Shown: piece after piece, positions 37,814 through 46,142 of the stretch
Numbering within the stretch: the first letter of the stretch is position 1
Layout: each line of letters begins with the position of its first letter
Made by a program: the position numbers and the translations under genes
Assembly: GCA_949288455.1 (NCBI GenBank)
Contig: CASEKF010000015.1
Span: 1-64,000, forward strand
From: an uncultured bacterium
GTDB taxonomy: Bacteria; Vulcanimicrobiota; CADAWZ01
Direction: 5' to 3'
Length of the DNA stretch: 64,000 nucleotides
The notes under the pieces: model-generated
The model's input: only the letters and a program-made list of their open reading frames with translations
The model's database searches: none
Told to the model about the DNA's origin: nothing

Positions 37814-38605
37814 ATGCAAAATACGCATCTAGATTCAGAAGTTTTAAAATCTCTTAAACATAGAGTTTCCAGGCTGGTTAAAGAAAAAAAATTTAACGAA
37901 GCGGTCGAAGTTCTAGTAGAAATAACTCAAATTGATCCGAGAGATTTTCGAGCTTATTTCCAAATGGCTCAATTATTTTTCGCTCAAAAAAAATATGAAG
38001 GAGCCGAAAAAATGTGCCAGCAGGCTATTATCGTAAAGAACGACGATATCAGGCCCTGGCTGATATTAGGAAATATATACGCGGCTAACGGACAGATGGA
38101 TAAAATACTCACTCAACTTCCTGCCGGGATTGCGATTCAGCCGGATAATTTTCAATTAAATTATCTCGTAGGCTACGCTTACGCTAAAAAAGGCGACTTT
38201 CAAAAAGCGGCGCAATACCTCAAAAAAGCGCAGGAAAAAGAGCCTGACAATCAAAAGGCAATTCAAGCTCTGCAAGCGGTCAACGCGACTCTCAAAAAAC
38301 TTCAGCCGCAGACTCCCATTTCGCCTGCCGGAGCCGAAAACGAAGCGAAAACTCATTCCGCTAATTCAAAAAACGAAGATTCTAAAGTCAGAACTTCCTC
38401 ATGGCAAACTACGCAAAATTCTTCCGGAAATCAGGGCGGAATCTGGGGGAACATATCGTCTCAACAGCATATTCAAAATAAACCTGCCTCGGCTCACAAC
38501 GACGTATGGGGAAGACAAGAACAGACAAATACTTCGCAAAACTCGAATCAAAGCTCTCAGCCGCAGCAAAAGAAAAAAAGCATATGGGATAATTTAAAAA
38601 ATTAG
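37814..38605 (+). CDS. Small TPR protein with Trp-motif low-complexity tail
   Basis: Residues about 10-160 (from the chosen start) form three to four TPR repeats (FNEAVEVLVEITQIDPRDFRAY, YEGAEKMCQQAI, FQKAAQYLKKAQEKEPDN). The tail to about 263 is rich in Gln, Asn and Ser and contains three spaced tryptophan motifs: GGIWGNIS, NDVWGRQ and the terminal SIWDNLKN. I start at the ATG at 37814 because GAGAGG sits seven bases upstream; the in-frame ATG at 37799 overlaps that site. The gene follows the giant TPR kinase in the same direction and may act with it. Confidence 0.75.
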   Translation: MQNTHLDSEVLKSLKHRVSRLVKEKKFNEAVEVLVEITQIDPRDFRAYFQMAQLFFAQKKYEGAEKMCQQAIIVKNDDIRPWLILGNIYAANGQMDKILTQLPAGIAIQPDNFQLNYLVGYAYAKKGDFQKAAQYLKKAQEKEPDNQKAIQALQAVNATLKKLQPQTPISPAGAENEAKTHSANSKNEDSKVRTSSWQTTQNSSGNQGGIWGNISSQQHIQNKPASAHNDVWGRQEQTNTSQNSNQSSQPQQKKKSIWDNLKN

Positions 38606-38617
38606 CGTAAAAATAAC

Positions 38618-38662
38618 AATTATCAATAAGGTATGGCGATTTGCCATACCTTATTGATAATT
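38618..38662. terminator. Bidirectional hairpin between TPR and zinc-ribbon genes
   Basis: A 20-bp perfect stem pairs 38618-38637 with 38643-38662 around five bases. It lies between convergent genes. The minus strand continues GTTATTTTTACGC and the plus strand AAAAG, so it fits a leftward terminator better than a rightward one. Confidence 0.7.
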
Positions 38663-38669
38663 AAAAGAA

Positions 38670-38819
38670 TCATCTTCTGCCGTCGAATATAAGATCAGCG
38701 AGAAAGTCCAGAAAAAAAGCTCCGAAATCAATGGCGTCGCTTGTTCTGCGAACGCTTCTTCTAGGCGTTTCCAGACTATTCCAAGAATCTACGCCAAGAT
38801 AGCCTGGATTATCGAACCG
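38670..38819 (-). other. Probable frameshifted C-terminal extension of the zinc-ribbon gene
   Basis: After the in-frame stop of the zinc-ribbon gene, the -1 frame is open for about 50 codons (38819 to the TGA at 38672-38670). It encodes a protein-like sequence, RFDNPGYLGVDSWN at the start and FGAFFLDFLADLIFDGRR at the end. No start codon or ribosome binding site precedes it. It reads as the natural tail of the upstream protein, so a one-base indel near CCGGGCGG (about 38813-38826), real or from sequencing, is likely. Programmed frameshifting is possible but unsupported. Confidence 0.55.
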
Positions 38820-39178
38820 CCCGGCATCGGGACATGCGAAAGTTCAAAAATACGCTTAAGTTCTCCGCCGTCGAACCATACGGCCTTACATTGTTCGCAC
38901 GTATCTACGTTAACGCCGTGACGCTGCATGACATTTAAAACAGACGAACATATCGGGCACTCGCGAGTCCCTTCCTCAATCAAACTTATTCCATTTTGAA
39001 GTTCTATAATTGGGATCGACGTTTCAGGAAATATCTTCAGTTTCATAATTTTAGAAATTTCAGAATACATAAGCCACATACCCCCGCAGTTATAACAAAC
39101 GTTTATAGACGCGGGGGTATCGGAGCCAAGATTGATATCTTTTTTATAAAGTTTATTGCGGCAAGCCGGGCAATTCAT
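38789..39178 (-). CDS. Double zinc-ribbon (zf-TFIIB type) protein, probably frameshifted
   Basis: Two zinc ribbons are visible, MNCPAC with CYNCGGMW and ECPIC with CEQCKAVWFDGGELKRI. These are the zf-TFIIB signature found in small bacterial proteins of unknown function. GGAGGAG precedes the ATG. The reading frame stops after VPMPGGSIIQAILA, but the -1 frame continues with protein-like sequence to 38670 (separate entry), so the native protein is probably near 168 residues. The gene lies upstream of a shared hairpin and is convergent with the TPR gene. Confidence 0.78.
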   Translation of the reverse strand: MNCPACRNKLYKKDINLGSDTPASINVCYNCGGMWLMYSEISKIMKLKIFPETSIPIIELQNGISLIEEGTRECPICSSVLNVMQRHGVNVDTCEQCKAVWFDGGELKRIFELSHVPMPGGSIIQAILA

Positions 39179-39207
39179 ATCTCCTCCTAATTTTTTTTGC
39201 GTCGAGC

Positions 39208-39756
39208 TTAAAAAAGCTTATCTTCACATTCCGCTAAAAACGGCGCGGAAGCGTCTTTCTTAGACAATTCCGGAGTTATCTCTCCCCAATCGACTGATAT
39301 TTGAGGATCATTCCATCTTACGCTAAAATCATGTTCGGGAGAATAATATTCGTCGGTTTTATACACAACTTCCGTATTCTCGACCAAAGTCAAAAAACCA
39401 TGCGCGAATCCTGCGGGTATAAAAATCTGCTTTTTATTTTCTTCGCTGAGTTCTACGGAAGTCCACTTTAAATAAGATTTAGAAGATCGCCTCAAATCAA
39501 CCGCCACGTCAAGTATTTTGCCCCTTACGCATCTGACAAGTTTAGCCTGCGCTTTAGGCTTGAGCTGAAAATGCAGGCCTCTCAACGTATATATTTTTTC
39601 AGATTTTGAATGATTATCCTGTACGAAATCGCAAAATAATCCGAAAGGCTCTAGTTTTTTTCTGGAATAACTTTCGAAAAACCAGCCTCTGTTATCCTTA
39701 AAAACATCCGGAGTTATAACAAGAACTCCGTCCAAAGAAGTTTGTTCGCAAATCAT
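39208..39756 (-). CDS. rfbC: dTDP-4-dehydrorhamnose 3,5-epimerase (RmlC)
   Basis: The enzyme epimerises dTDP-4-keto-6-deoxyglucose in dTDP-L-rhamnose synthesis. RGWFFESYS near 23, the catalytic histidine in TLRGLHFQ near 58-65, KLVRCVRGKILDVAVDLR near 74-91 and FIPAGFAHGFLTL near 112 are the family motifs, and the length is normal. I use the ATG at 39756 (MICEQTSLDGVLVI), which has GGAG nine bases upstream; an in-frame ATG at 39771 has none. The other rml genes are not in the window. Confidence 0.9.
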   Translation of the reverse strand: MICEQTSLDGVLVITPDVFKDNRGWFFESYSRKKLEPFGLFCDFVQDNHSKSEKIYTLRGLHFQLKPKAQAKLVRCVRGKILDVAVDLRRSSKSYLKWTSVELSEENKKQIFIPAGFAHGFLTLVENTEVVYKTDEYYSPEHDFSVRWNDPQISVDWGEITPELSKKDASAPFLAECEDKLF

Positions 39757-39924
39757 AAAAACAGGCTCCATATAATTTTAAACTAAAAATTTCTGTATCA
39801 AAAAAACAAATCCTTTCATAAACCGGCTAAATGAATCTCTCTAGTCTAAATTTTAAACAGGAAGAAAACGAATTCAGAAAGAAATAAGTCTCTTCAGAAT
39901 AGCTATGAAAGGCTTTAGGCGATA

Positions 39925-40878
39925 ATGATTTCCGTAAAAAACTTAACGAAAAAATATGGAGAAACAACGGCTTTAGACAATATAACTTTTAACGTTGAAA
40001 AAGGCGAAATAGTCGGCCTTCTAGGTCCCAACGCGGCCGGGAAAACAACGACCATGCGAATTTTAACCGGGTACTTTCCCCCTACTTCGGGCGAAGTAAT
40101 AATCGCCGGAAAAAACGTCGCGGAAGATTCGCTGTACATTAGAAAAAACACGGGATATCTTCCTGAATCGGCGCCTTTATATTCAGATATGACAGTCGAC
40201 GAATTTCTAGATTTCGCGGCGGAAGCCAAAGGACTGAATGGTAAAACCAAACGGGAAAGCAAAGATAACGCTATAAATAATTGTAACCTACAGGACTATG
40301 CTTTTAAACAATTAAAAACTCTTTCTAAAGGCTACAAACAAAGAGTAGGATTAGCGCAAGCCATAATAAACTCCCCGCAAATTCTTATTTTAGACGAGCC
40401 TACCGTAGGACTAGATCCGCAACAGATCAAAGATATGAGGGAAATAATAACAAATTTATCTAAAAAATCGACAATAATACTCTCTTCTCATATCCTTGAA
40501 GAAATCAGCAAAACATGTAATAGAGTCATTATCATGAACAAAGGAAAAGTTCTGGCGACAGATACTCCCGACAATCTCTCTTCTAAAATAGAAAAATCAG
40601 ACAGATTATTTTTCGAACTAGGAGGCGATAAAGAAACCGCGCTTAACATAATAAAACAAACTAAAGGCATTACGGAGTGCGGTTATTCAAATCTAAATTT
40701 AAATGAAGAAAACAGTTTCGGCATCGAAGCCTTGTCCGAAAAATCTCCGGAAATAAGAAACGTCATAATAAAGGAACTTATCGCCAAAGATATATCGGTA
40801 TATCAAATCAAACTTGAAAAATTGACGCTTGAACAAATATTTTCAGCAATAGTCGAGGAGGCTAAGCAAACGAAATGA
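39925..40878 (+). CDS. ABC transporter ATP-binding protein, GldA-like
   Basis: The ATPase starts MISVKNLTKKYGETTALDN. Walker A is GPNAAGKTT (Ala where Gly is usual), the signature is LSKGYKQRVGLAQA, Walker B is ILILDEPTVGLDPQQ and the H-loop is LSSHILEE. About 100 residues follow the ATPase core, as in ABC-2 type exporters. Its partners follow directly: a permease overlapping by ATGA, a GldG-like auxiliary protein and a DUF4340 protein. This gene order is known from Bacteroidetes gliding loci and from many non-gliding bacteria, where the substrate is unknown. Confidence 0.9.
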   Translation: MISVKNLTKKYGETTALDNITFNVEKGEIVGLLGPNAAGKTTTMRILTGYFPPTSGEVIIAGKNVAEDSLYIRKNTGYLPESAPLYSDMTVDEFLDFAAEAKGLNGKTKRESKDNAINNCNLQDYAFKQLKTLSKGYKQRVGLAQAIINSPQILILDEPTVGLDPQQIKDMREIITNLSKKSTIILSSHILEEISKTCNRVIIMNKGKVLATDTPDNLSSKIEKSDRLFFELGGDKETALNIIKQTKGITECGYSNLNLNEENSFGIEALSEKSPEIRNVIIKELIAKDISVYQIKLEKLTLEQIFSAIVEEAKQTK

Positions 40879-41645
40879 CGGCAGTATTAAAAAAAGAACT
40901 CAGCTATTATTTTAAATCTATAACCGCATACTTTATGGCAGCCGCTCTTATTACCGTATGCGGGATCCTATTTTATTTAAGAACGGTATATTATGCCGAA
41001 CAAAGTATGTTGGCGTCTTCGATGCCTCCCGGTACGGCTCCTAAGTTAAACTTCAACTCGGCTATACTTGCGTCTCTTCCTGCTACCGTCTCCTTCGTAA
41101 TGATTTTCTTCGTCATACCGGCGACTACTATGCATGTGTTCGCGGAAGAAAAGAAGAACGGAACTCTTGAAATGCTTTTTACTTATCCTTTCACAGAGTT
41201 TGATTTAATAGCCGGAAAATATATAGGAAGCATACTGGCTATTCTTCCAGGAGCAGCATTAACCGCTCTATTTCCAATCTTCCTTCTAAAATATATGCCC
41301 GGTATGGATTTAGGATATTTGGCCGCCGGATATACGGGTATTATTCTCGCGTGCTTAGCCGGAACGGCTATAGGAATATGGGCTTCCTCGCTTACGTCGA
41401 GTCAAATTCTGGCTTGCTCTATAACGATATTGACATTTTTAATTTTATGGCTTATAGGAGGCTCCGCAGATCTTATGGACGGCATAGGAAGAGAATTTCT
41501 CAACGCGGTTTCCTTTTCCTCAAATTTGGAAACTTTCACGAAAGGAACTATAGAGCTGCCCGCCGTCGTATATTTCATAGGCCTGACTTTATTCTTTTTA
41601 TATTTGACTTATTATAATTTAACGTCGCGCAAATGGAGAGGATAA
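40875..41645 (+). CDS. ABC-2 type permease, GldF-like
   Basis: This 256-residue permease has six hydrophobic helices. The N-terminal MTAVLKKELSYYFKSITAYF and the cytoplasmic FAEEKKNGTLEMLFTYPF loop are typical of ABC-2/GldF permeases. It overlaps the ATPase stop as ATGA, and the next gene starts four bases after it. Confidence 0.88.
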   Translation: MTAVLKKELSYYFKSITAYFMAAALITVCGILFYLRTVYYAEQSMLASSMPPGTAPKLNFNSAILASLPATVSFVMIFFVIPATTMHVFAEEKKNGTLEMLFTYPFTEFDLIAGKYIGSILAILPGAALTALFPIFLLKYMPGMDLGYLAAGYTGIILACLAGTAIGIWASSLTSSQILACSITILTFLILWLIGGSADLMDGIGREFLNAVSFSSNLETFTKGTIELPAVVYFIGLTLFFLYLTYYNLTSRKWRG

Positions 41646-41649
41646 TCTT

Positions 41650-42990
41650 ATGAAAAAATCAACGGCATATGAAATCAACGCGGCGTTAACCGTCATAATA
41701 GCGGCCGCTATAATCGTTATCGCGGTTATGATAGCTCATCAGCGCCCCGTAAAATGGGATTTAACGAAAAATAAAGCTAACACTCTCTCGCCTCAAAGCA
41801 AGGAAATACTAAAAGGGCTGCAATCTTCGATCAAAGCCGTAGTTTTTACCGAAAATCCAAGTCGGCGATCCAATATTGAAAAATTGATGAAATTATATAA
41901 AAACGAAGGAAATAAATTTTCTTACGTTTTTTACGAACCTAACAAAAATCCTGAAAAATCCGAAGAATACGGAGTCACTCTCGATCCGTGTCTATATTTA
42001 GAGACAGACGCCGGAAAACGCGAAAAGATCATAGAAATAACGGAAGAAAACATAACTAATTCAATAGTTAAAATTTTAAGTTCCACAGAAAAAAAGGTAT
42101 ATATGCTTTCAGGTCATGGCGAATTGCCGATAAACGATCCTGAAAATATAAAGTCTCTCGATATTTTAAAAACGGCTATGGAAAAAGAAATATACTCCTT
42201 AGATTCGCTCAACCTAAAACAAACCGGCAAAATTCCCGAAGACGCCTCTCTTATTATTATTGCCGGACCCACTATTCCTTTCTATCCTAAAGAAATACAG
42301 ATTCTGGAAAAATACATGAGCGAAGGAGGAAAAACTCTGTGGCTTACGGGGAGCTCGTTCCCGGAAGAAACTAAAAAAATATTCGCTAAATACGGATTTT
42401 CTCAATATCCCGGACAAATAGAAGACGAAACCGGCAAAATCATCGGAGAATCCACGTCTATAACTTTAGCTCTGTCCGCTATGCCGTCGTCGGTAACCAA
42501 AGGCTTTGATCCGACTAAAACTCTGTATTTTATGCCTTTATGCGGAGCTTTAAAATTTGAAAAAAACGTAGAAGGAACGACTATAGAACCGGTTTTAAAC
42601 GCAAATCAAAACTGCTCGATCAAAACTAAAAACGGAGAACCGGTAGATATAGACAATTTAGGAATTATTACGGGCATAACTATTGAAAGGCCTGTAAAAG
42701 ACAGCGAAAAAACGGAGAAAATAGTCGTTTTAGGAAGCTCCTTAATGGCTTCCGGACAATACGTCAACAGAGGAGACAATATAAATTTACTGCTTAATTC
42801 GGCCGCTTGGTTAGTCGAAGAAAAAAATCTGATAGCTATAAGACCTAAAGACGAAATATCAGCGCCTTTAAAGATGACGCCAATGGAAACTAATCAGTTC
42901 TTTTTTAAGACCGTCATAGCTATGCCGATATTAATCCTCGGTTTTTGGTTATCGCTGAGAATAGCAAAAAAAGTAGCGGGGAAAAAATAA
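41650..42990 (+). CDS. GldG-like ABC transporter auxiliary protein
   Basis: The protein has an N-terminal membrane helix (about 9-29), a large periplasmic domain of the ABC_transp_aux type (WDLTKNKANTLSPQSKEIL near 36, then VYMLSGHGELP near 151) and a C-terminal helix (about 418-438). This layout is that of GldG and of PF09822-like proteins, which work with ABC-2 exporters. AGAGGA precedes the ATG. It is part of the operon 39925-44272. Confidence 0.85.
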   Translation: MKKSTAYEINAALTVIIAAAIIVIAVMIAHQRPVKWDLTKNKANTLSPQSKEILKGLQSSIKAVVFTENPSRRSNIEKLMKLYKNEGNKFSYVFYEPNKNPEKSEEYGVTLDPCLYLETDAGKREKIIEITEENITNSIVKILSSTEKKVYMLSGHGELPINDPENIKSLDILKTAMEKEIYSLDSLNLKQTGKIPEDASLIIIAGPTIPFYPKEIQILEKYMSEGGKTLWLTGSSFPEETKKIFAKYGFSQYPGQIEDETGKIIGESTSITLALSAMPSSVTKGFDPTKTLYFMPLCGALKFEKNVEGTTIEPVLNANQNCSIKTKNGEPVDIDNLGIITGITIERPVKDSEKTEKIVVLGSSLMASGQYVNRGDNINLLLNSAAWLVEEKNLIAIRPKDEISAPLKMTPMETNQFFFKTVIAMPILILGFWLSLRIAKKVAGKK

Positions 42991-42991
42991 C

Positions 42992-44272
42992 ATGAACGGC
43001 AAAACTACTTTAATTTCAGCTATCGTATTGCTAATACTGGCATGTATATACGTATACGGGGAAATATCTAAAAAAGAGACGGCTATAAAAGAAAAAGAAG
43101 AAAAAAAAATTTTTTCTATAACGCCGGAAGAAATTAACCGCGTTTCAATAGGCAAAAAGGACGGATACGTCATCTTTGAAAAACAAGACGGGATATGGAA
43201 TATATCTTCGCCGCAAAAATTTACGGCAAAATCCTGGGAATTTGAAAATATGCTTTATCTTCTAAGCGATCTGAAAAAAGAAGAAGAAATACCGGCTGAA
43301 AATTTAAAAGATTTTGGCCTTCAGCCGCCAAATATAATATTGACTCTATCGGGAAAAGAACGAGAAGAAACGATAGAAATAGGGAAAAGAAATTACAACG
43401 GAAATCTTTCTTACGCAAAGAAACTAGATCAAAATTCCATATTTACCGTCAGCTCCATACTAATAGGCGATTTGGAACGCCCCTATTCTTTCTTCATCGA
43501 AGACAGTCCTCTTCCGATCGACCTCGAGAAAGCGGAAGAAATACGCGTAAAAACAGAGAACAATACTACTCTGCTATCCAAACGCGAAGATATTTGGGAG
43601 ATGGAAGGAGACGGGATGCCAAAACAAAAAGCCGATCCTAAAAAAGCGACTCTTTATCTTCAATCTATCACATCCCTGAGAGTTAGAGATATAAAACAAG
43701 GTTCTCTTGCGCCTGACGCTCCAAAATCATATAAAGCTTATATTTCCGTAACAGACAAAGACAAAAAAGAAAAAAGTCTGTATTTATTGAAAGAGAATAA
43801 AGAAAGCTCATTATGCCAAAGACTTCCCGGAGGCGAAACTTTTTTATTAGACCGAAAAGTCTCGGATAATATTTTCTTTATTTCTCCCGAGAAATTTAAA
43901 GACACTAGGCCGTTTAAGTTCAACGCCGAAGACATAAAGAATATCTATATAACAAGGGGAGAAAACACGTTTCATTTTACGAAGAACGGAACCTGGAAAT
44001 CTTCCGGCGCTGAAAAAAAAGAAATTCCCGCAATACTCGCGCTGTTGTGGGAGCTTGAGGAGTTATCTTATGATAGCACTTCAGATAAACCCGGCCGGAG
44101 TCTTTATGCCATAAGCGCAAAATTAAAGAGCAATGAAATCGCGTTTGAATTTTCGATAGAAAAAAATCAAGACGACTTAATCATAGTTCTAAAGGATAAA
44201 AGATACAAAATTACCGACGAGAAAATAGTAGATTTAATCGAAACGGTTTTAAAAGAAGTCGAAGCTAAATAA
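42992..44272 (+). CDS. DUF4340 protein, partner of GldG-type transporter
   Basis: An N-terminal membrane anchor (about 6-24) is followed by repeated DUF4340-like beta modules: INRVSIGKKDGYVIFEKQDG near 47, LKDFGLQPPNIILTLSG near 105 and similar units near 185 and 310. It starts one base after the GldG-like stop. DUF4340 genes regularly follow GldG-like genes. The role is probably as a periplasmic part of the same machine. Confidence 0.82.
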   Translation: MNGKTTLISAIVLLILACIYVYGEISKKETAIKEKEEKKIFSITPEEINRVSIGKKDGYVIFEKQDGIWNISSPQKFTAKSWEFENMLYLLSDLKKEEEIPAENLKDFGLQPPNIILTLSGKEREETIEIGKRNYNGNLSYAKKLDQNSIFTVSSILIGDLERPYSFFIEDSPLPIDLEKAEEIRVKTENNTTLLSKREDIWEMEGDGMPKQKADPKKATLYLQSITSLRVRDIKQGSLAPDAPKSYKAYISVTDKDKKEKSLYLLKENKESSLCQRLPGGETFLLDRKVSDNIFFISPEKFKDTRPFKFNAEDIKNIYITRGENTFHFTKNGTWKSSGAEKKEIPAILALLWELEELSYDSTSDKPGRSLYAISAKLKSNEIAFEFSIEKNQDDLIIVLKDKRYKITDEKIVDLIETVLKEVEAK

Positions 44273-44293
44273 CAAAATAATAAGGAGGGAACA

Positions 44294-45004
44294 ATGACAA
44301 GAAAAAAAATCGAAAGGCTTGAATTAGAGACTAGATCTCGCAAGCCTGAGGAAACTGCGGAATCTTGCGAACCTTCCGTGAAAGAAGCAAAACCAAAAAC
44401 TTCTTCACAACCCACATCGTCTTCCCCCATAATGATATATGGAACAAATAATAAGGATATCATCAAAATATCCGAAGGGAAGGACAGGAGCTTAACCGTA
44501 ACGGTAAACGGAGTTTCAAAAACTTTTACGGAAGAAGAAGCCAAACGACTTCGATTCGTGACTGGAAACGGAAACGACGTTATAATAGCTGATAAAAACG
44601 TAACTCATGATTTGTATATAAAGACAGGCGACGGAGATTGTACTATTTATACCGGAAAGGGCAACGATTTTATAATAACGGGAAACGGAAACAATATAAT
44701 ATATTCCGACGACGGAAACGATAATATTCAGACTGGAAACGGAAACAACATAATTTTTGCGGGGAACGGCGACAATATAATAAACACCGGAACGGGAAAC
44801 GATAAAATATATGCCGGAACCGGCGATAATATTATAAATTCAGGAGCGGGAGACGATCTTATAAGCGTTAAGGACGGCAATAATATTATTGACGCCGGAG
44901 AAGGTTTCGATACGATACTTGCCGGTAAAGGACAAAATATAGTTTATGATTTTAAAGGCGACAGCGTTAAAATTAAAACTACACCATGTCAAGAAAAAAA
45001 ATAA
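44294..45004 (+). CDS. RTX-like glycine/asparagine nonapeptide repeat protein
   Basis: After a polar, disordered N-terminus of about 48 residues and a short beta unit, residues about 94-220 are tandem nonapeptides, for example TGNGNNIIY, TGNGNNIIF, AGNGDNIIN, TGTGNDKIY, AGTGDNIIN and SGAGDDLIS. They fit the RTX pattern GGxGxDxUx that binds Ca2+ and folds as a parallel beta-roll. Many Asp positions are Asn here. No signal peptide or hydrolase domain is visible. RTX proteins usually leave through type I systems, which are not encoded here. The gene has AAGGAGGG and follows the Gld-like operon by 21 bases. Confidence 0.82.
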   Translation: MTRKKIERLELETRSRKPEETAESCEPSVKEAKPKTSSQPTSSSPIMIYGTNNKDIIKISEGKDRSLTVTVNGVSKTFTEEEAKRLRFVTGNGNDVIIADKNVTHDLYIKTGDGDCTIYTGKGNDFIITGNGNNIIYSDDGNDNIQTGNGNNIIFAGNGDNIINTGTGNDKIYAGTGDNIINSGAGDDLISVKDGNNIIDAGEGFDTILAGKGQNIVYDFKGDSVKIKTTPCQEKK

Positions 45005-45013
45005 AAGGAGATA

Positions 45014-45610
45014 TTGATGAAGAAGCCCGTATTCATTATTTTTCTAACAGTCCTAACAGTCGCATTCGTTATATCTTTAGTTTCTTTATCTTTTGCAAAT
45101 CAAAAGATATCGACGGAAAACGACGCCAAACCTATATATGAAGACGCTAAAAGATTTATGGCAAAATTTAAAATGTCGGTTCCAAGAGATATTTTGCTTA
45201 GAGTCGAAAGTCCGGATCTCGTCAAAATAGAAGCGTCTAATTCCGGAAAATCAGGAGCAAATGTACAAGCGTTTTATAGGCCCCATTCGCCTGAAGTGAT
45301 TTATATCCCCTCTAATTTAGACGAAACGGAATTATTCGCGACTCTGGCCCATGAGCTTACTCACGCTTGGCAATCCTCTTATTGTCCTCTTCAAGACACG
45401 TCGTTTAAAGAGGGATTAGCTTCTTGGATAACCGTACAAGCTTATATAGAAAAGGGGCAAAGCAACTCGGCATTGTCTTATCTTAACGGCTGCTCTCGCA
45501 GAGATCCCGAGGAAGCCAAAACGGTCAAGAGAATCATGGACATATATGAACGCGAAGGGATAGACGGAGTCATAAAATATGTCACAAAAGAAACGAGATA
45601 CAGAGAATAA
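45014..45610 (+). CDS. Exported HEXXH zinc protease-like protein (DA1-like)
   Basis: The protein has a signal peptide or anchor (MKKPVFIIFLTVLTVAFV, to about 27) and a mature domain with LFATLAHELTHAWQ (HEXXH near 115) and KEGLASWITVQ, which supplies the third Glu ligand. This is the arrangement of DA1-like/gluzincin peptidases. AAGGAG precedes the ATG. It is nine bases after the RTX-repeat gene, and its last 32 bases overlap the acetyltransferase gene, so the three are cotranscribed. The substrate is unknown. Confidence 0.78.
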   Translation: MMKKPVFIIFLTVLTVAFVISLVSLSFANQKISTENDAKPIYEDAKRFMAKFKMSVPRDILLRVESPDLVKIEASNSGKSGANVQAFYRPHSPEVIYIPSNLDETELFATLAHELTHAWQSSYCPLQDTSFKEGLASWITVQAYIEKGQSNSALSYLNGCSRRDPEEAKTVKRIMDIYEREGIDGVIKYVTKETRYRE

Positions 45611-46142
45611 AGAAATTTTTAACCTTGCGACAGAAAGACTTTTATTAATTCCGTTAACTCTGCGTCATTTATATTTATGCAGAACCGGAAGAAGAAACAT
45701 GGAAATATCTCTCGGGCTTAAAGCGGCTTCTTCCGGAGAAGATTTACATGACCCTACTATACGAGAAGCGTTAGAATGCATGATTTCAGCCGTAGAGTCG
45801 GATTTAGAAAACGAAAAATGGCTTACCAACTGGGAAATAATAAAAAAAAATGAAAATATAATAATAGGCGGCATGGCATTTTACGGGCCTCCCGATAAAA
45901 ACGGAATATGCGAAATAGCTTACGTGATACAGGAAGCCTACAGAAACGCCGGGTACGGCTCCGAAGCCGTCAAGGCGCTAATAGAATGGGCGTTTAAGAA
46001 CGGCGCGAAATCAGTTAAAGCCGAAGTGTCAAAGAATAACATTCCTTCTGAAAAACTGCTTAAAAATATAGGATTTAACAAATTTCAAGAATCGCCCGAC
46101 TCTTACTTTTACGTCATACAAAATCTTTCAAAATTCCCGTAA
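45579..46142 (+). CDS. GNAT-family N-acetyltransferase
   Basis: The N-terminus LATERLLLIPLT and the core GMAFYGPP, EIAYVIQEAYRNAGYGSEAVKALIEWAF match the RimJ-like GNAT fold. The acetyl-CoA loop is RNAGYG. C-terminally, VSKNNIPSEKLLKNIGF matches the family. Start at 45579: GGAG lies nine bases upstream, and later starts would cut conserved sequence, so the 32-base overlap with the HEXXH gene is real. It overlaps the convergent nucleotidyltransferase gene by 29 bases. The substrate is unknown. Confidence 0.85.
   Translation: MSQKKRDTENKEIFNLATERLLLIPLTLRHLYLCRTGRRNMEISLGLKAASSGEDLHDPTIREALECMISAVESDLENEKWLTNWEIIKKNENIIIGGMAFYGPPDKNGICEIAYVIQEAYRNAGYGSEAVKALIEWAFKNGAKSVKAEVSKNNIPSEKLLKNIGFNKFQESPDSYFYVIQNLSKFP

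Noticed and set aside
44640-44930. Short tandem DNA repeats suspected as a satellite or CRISPR-like array
   Set aside because: They are the codons of the Gly/Asn nonapeptides of the RTX-like protein, with variable sequence and no spacers.
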